Below, piece after piece: positions 62,963 to 64,000 of a DNA stretch of 64,000 nucleotides; position 1 is the stretch's first letter; every line of letters starts with the position of its first letter. The stretch is from Scolanthus callimorphus (taxonomy: Eukaryota; Cnidaria; Anthozoa; Actiniaria; Edwardsiidae), in the NCBI GenBank assembly GCA_033964015.1, contig CM066925.1:3113199-3177198 (forward strand), written 5' to 3'. The position numbers and the translations under genes were made by a program. Below the pieces are notes generated by a model. The model did no database searches and was not told the origin of the DNA. It saw only the letters and a list, made by a program, of their open reading frames with translations.

Positions 62963-64000
62963 TTTTTGTCTGCTCAAATGTGTGAAATGTTCGTGCAGTA
63001 TGTGGAAACTTTTCTCGCTATGAGTACATTTTAATCGAAATTTAGAAAAGAAGTGACAATTGTTTGAAATTATTTTTCGGTAAAATATTTAGAGTGTTCG
63101 TAGGTCCACCTTTTGTAACTTTTATTCGTAACTTTTATTCGTTTCGTGGAATCTGCGAATTGTTTGGTAAAATCTAAAGGTAAAAAGGTCGCGTTGAAGC
63201 CGTTTCGGGCTCCAGTTTCGACCTGGCGTTTTCGGAAACCTGTTTTTGATCCCTATTCTCAAAAAAGTCTGTCAGCTAAGAAAGCCACCGAACAGATAAC
63301 GACGGATAAGGAATAAATGCTTATTTGCAAGGGATTTGAACGTTTCGAATGAATATGTGATTTCAGCATTAATTTCTGCCACTGACTATTATTCTGAATA
63401 GAAGTTGTCGGCATCTTTTGAGGACGAGGCATAAAACAATAGCCTTTCTAGAAGTGGTGGGGTATTCTATAATCTAGGGTCCTTAACAATATCAGTGGTG
63501 TAGGAATAATTAAATAACGTCTCCGATAACACTTTATTTTTGCCGTACGAATGCTTATATCTGAGTGACGACACTAGTAGAGACGTGCACATAACCAAAC
63601 CCTTTCCTGTTGGCAAGGGCTGTTTAGATTTGTATAGACATCTAGACTCTGAACATGTAAAATAACATTGGCCAGGAAACAACTATTCACGCGCACCCAC
63701 CGCCAAATGGAGATCGCCAAATCGCAGATAGGCAAAGAATGTCCTTTTTGAGGCCCTTCCGTCCTATTGATCACTGCATATTTAATTGGGCTTAATAATT
63801 GTTTTTTTATTCGCATTAAATAGAGTGTAACAACATGTTTTACCACTTATATTTCTGAGGAAATCTATATGGAGTCAACTAGTGTAGCCGAAGGAAGGGG
63901 AAAGAGACCCTTGAAAAAGCTTCATGTTCGCATACTTTGTATGAAACTTTATTAACTTTATTTAAAGCCTATAAGCAAACTACTCGATACGGTTGATCGA
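62963..64000. other. Unannotated stretch at window end
   Basis: No gene or repeat that I can support. Confidence 0.35.

Overview
The window looks like an intergenic or decayed-gene stretch of a metazoan nuclear genome, most probably an anthozoan cnidarian such as a coral or sea anemone. It is AT-rich and has no operons and few intact ORFs. Splice-type introns are present, along with eukaryotic mobile elements (Ty3/gypsy, BEL/Pao, DIRS, three or four LINE types, many MITEs) and pieces of the TPR-CHAT (TTC28-like) family, which is expanded in corals. The species call is inference; no rRNA or mitochondrial marker is present.

Layout. 1-11.1 kb: a ~1.74-kb unit repeated head-to-tail three and a half times; copy 2 carries an 816-bp TIR element and copy 3 a 4.5-kb TIR element that itself holds a 79-bp minisatellite and hairpins. 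12.1-17.6 kb: a L1/Tx1-like LINE scrap and a ~127-bp satellite whose core is a doubled CRE palindrome, interrupted by a 3.4-kb element with TTAA target duplications and by a second LINE scrap. 18.2-18.6 kb: a MITE and a third LINE scrap. 20.4-39.5 kb: two decayed copies of a P-element/THAP9-like transposon that also carries a YqaJ-type exonuclease domain. A complete Ty3/gypsy element with identical LTRs (21,894-26,902) is nested in the first and a BEL/Pao remnant (33.8-37.7 kb) in the second. Between them lie a 330-bp palindrome and a LITAF-like pseudogene with a PGYPQQ repeat. 39.5-43.2 kb: a DIRS-like element with an apparent intron, lacking the end of its recombinase. 45.2-50.9 kb: two separate TPR-CHAT fragments (a C-terminal CHAT exon, then a TPR array plus linker) with hairpin elements at their broken ends and a CR1/L2-like LINE tail between. 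52.2-54.8 kb: a foldback element with ~190-bp arms and 9-bp target duplications, then three MITEs with 3-bp target duplications. 55-64 kb: mostly unique DNA with one plausible first coding exon (57,273-57,392), a MITE, a pyrimidine-rich tract and a 985-bp TIR element with a 6-bp target duplication.

No host gene is intact here. What stands out is the variety of terminal-repeat and hairpin elements whose ends can be read exactly because they interrupt tandem repeats, and the co-occurrence of a P-type transposase with a YqaJ nuclease in one repeated unit. Several coding breaks are single-base shifts, so some could be assembly errors rather than real decay.
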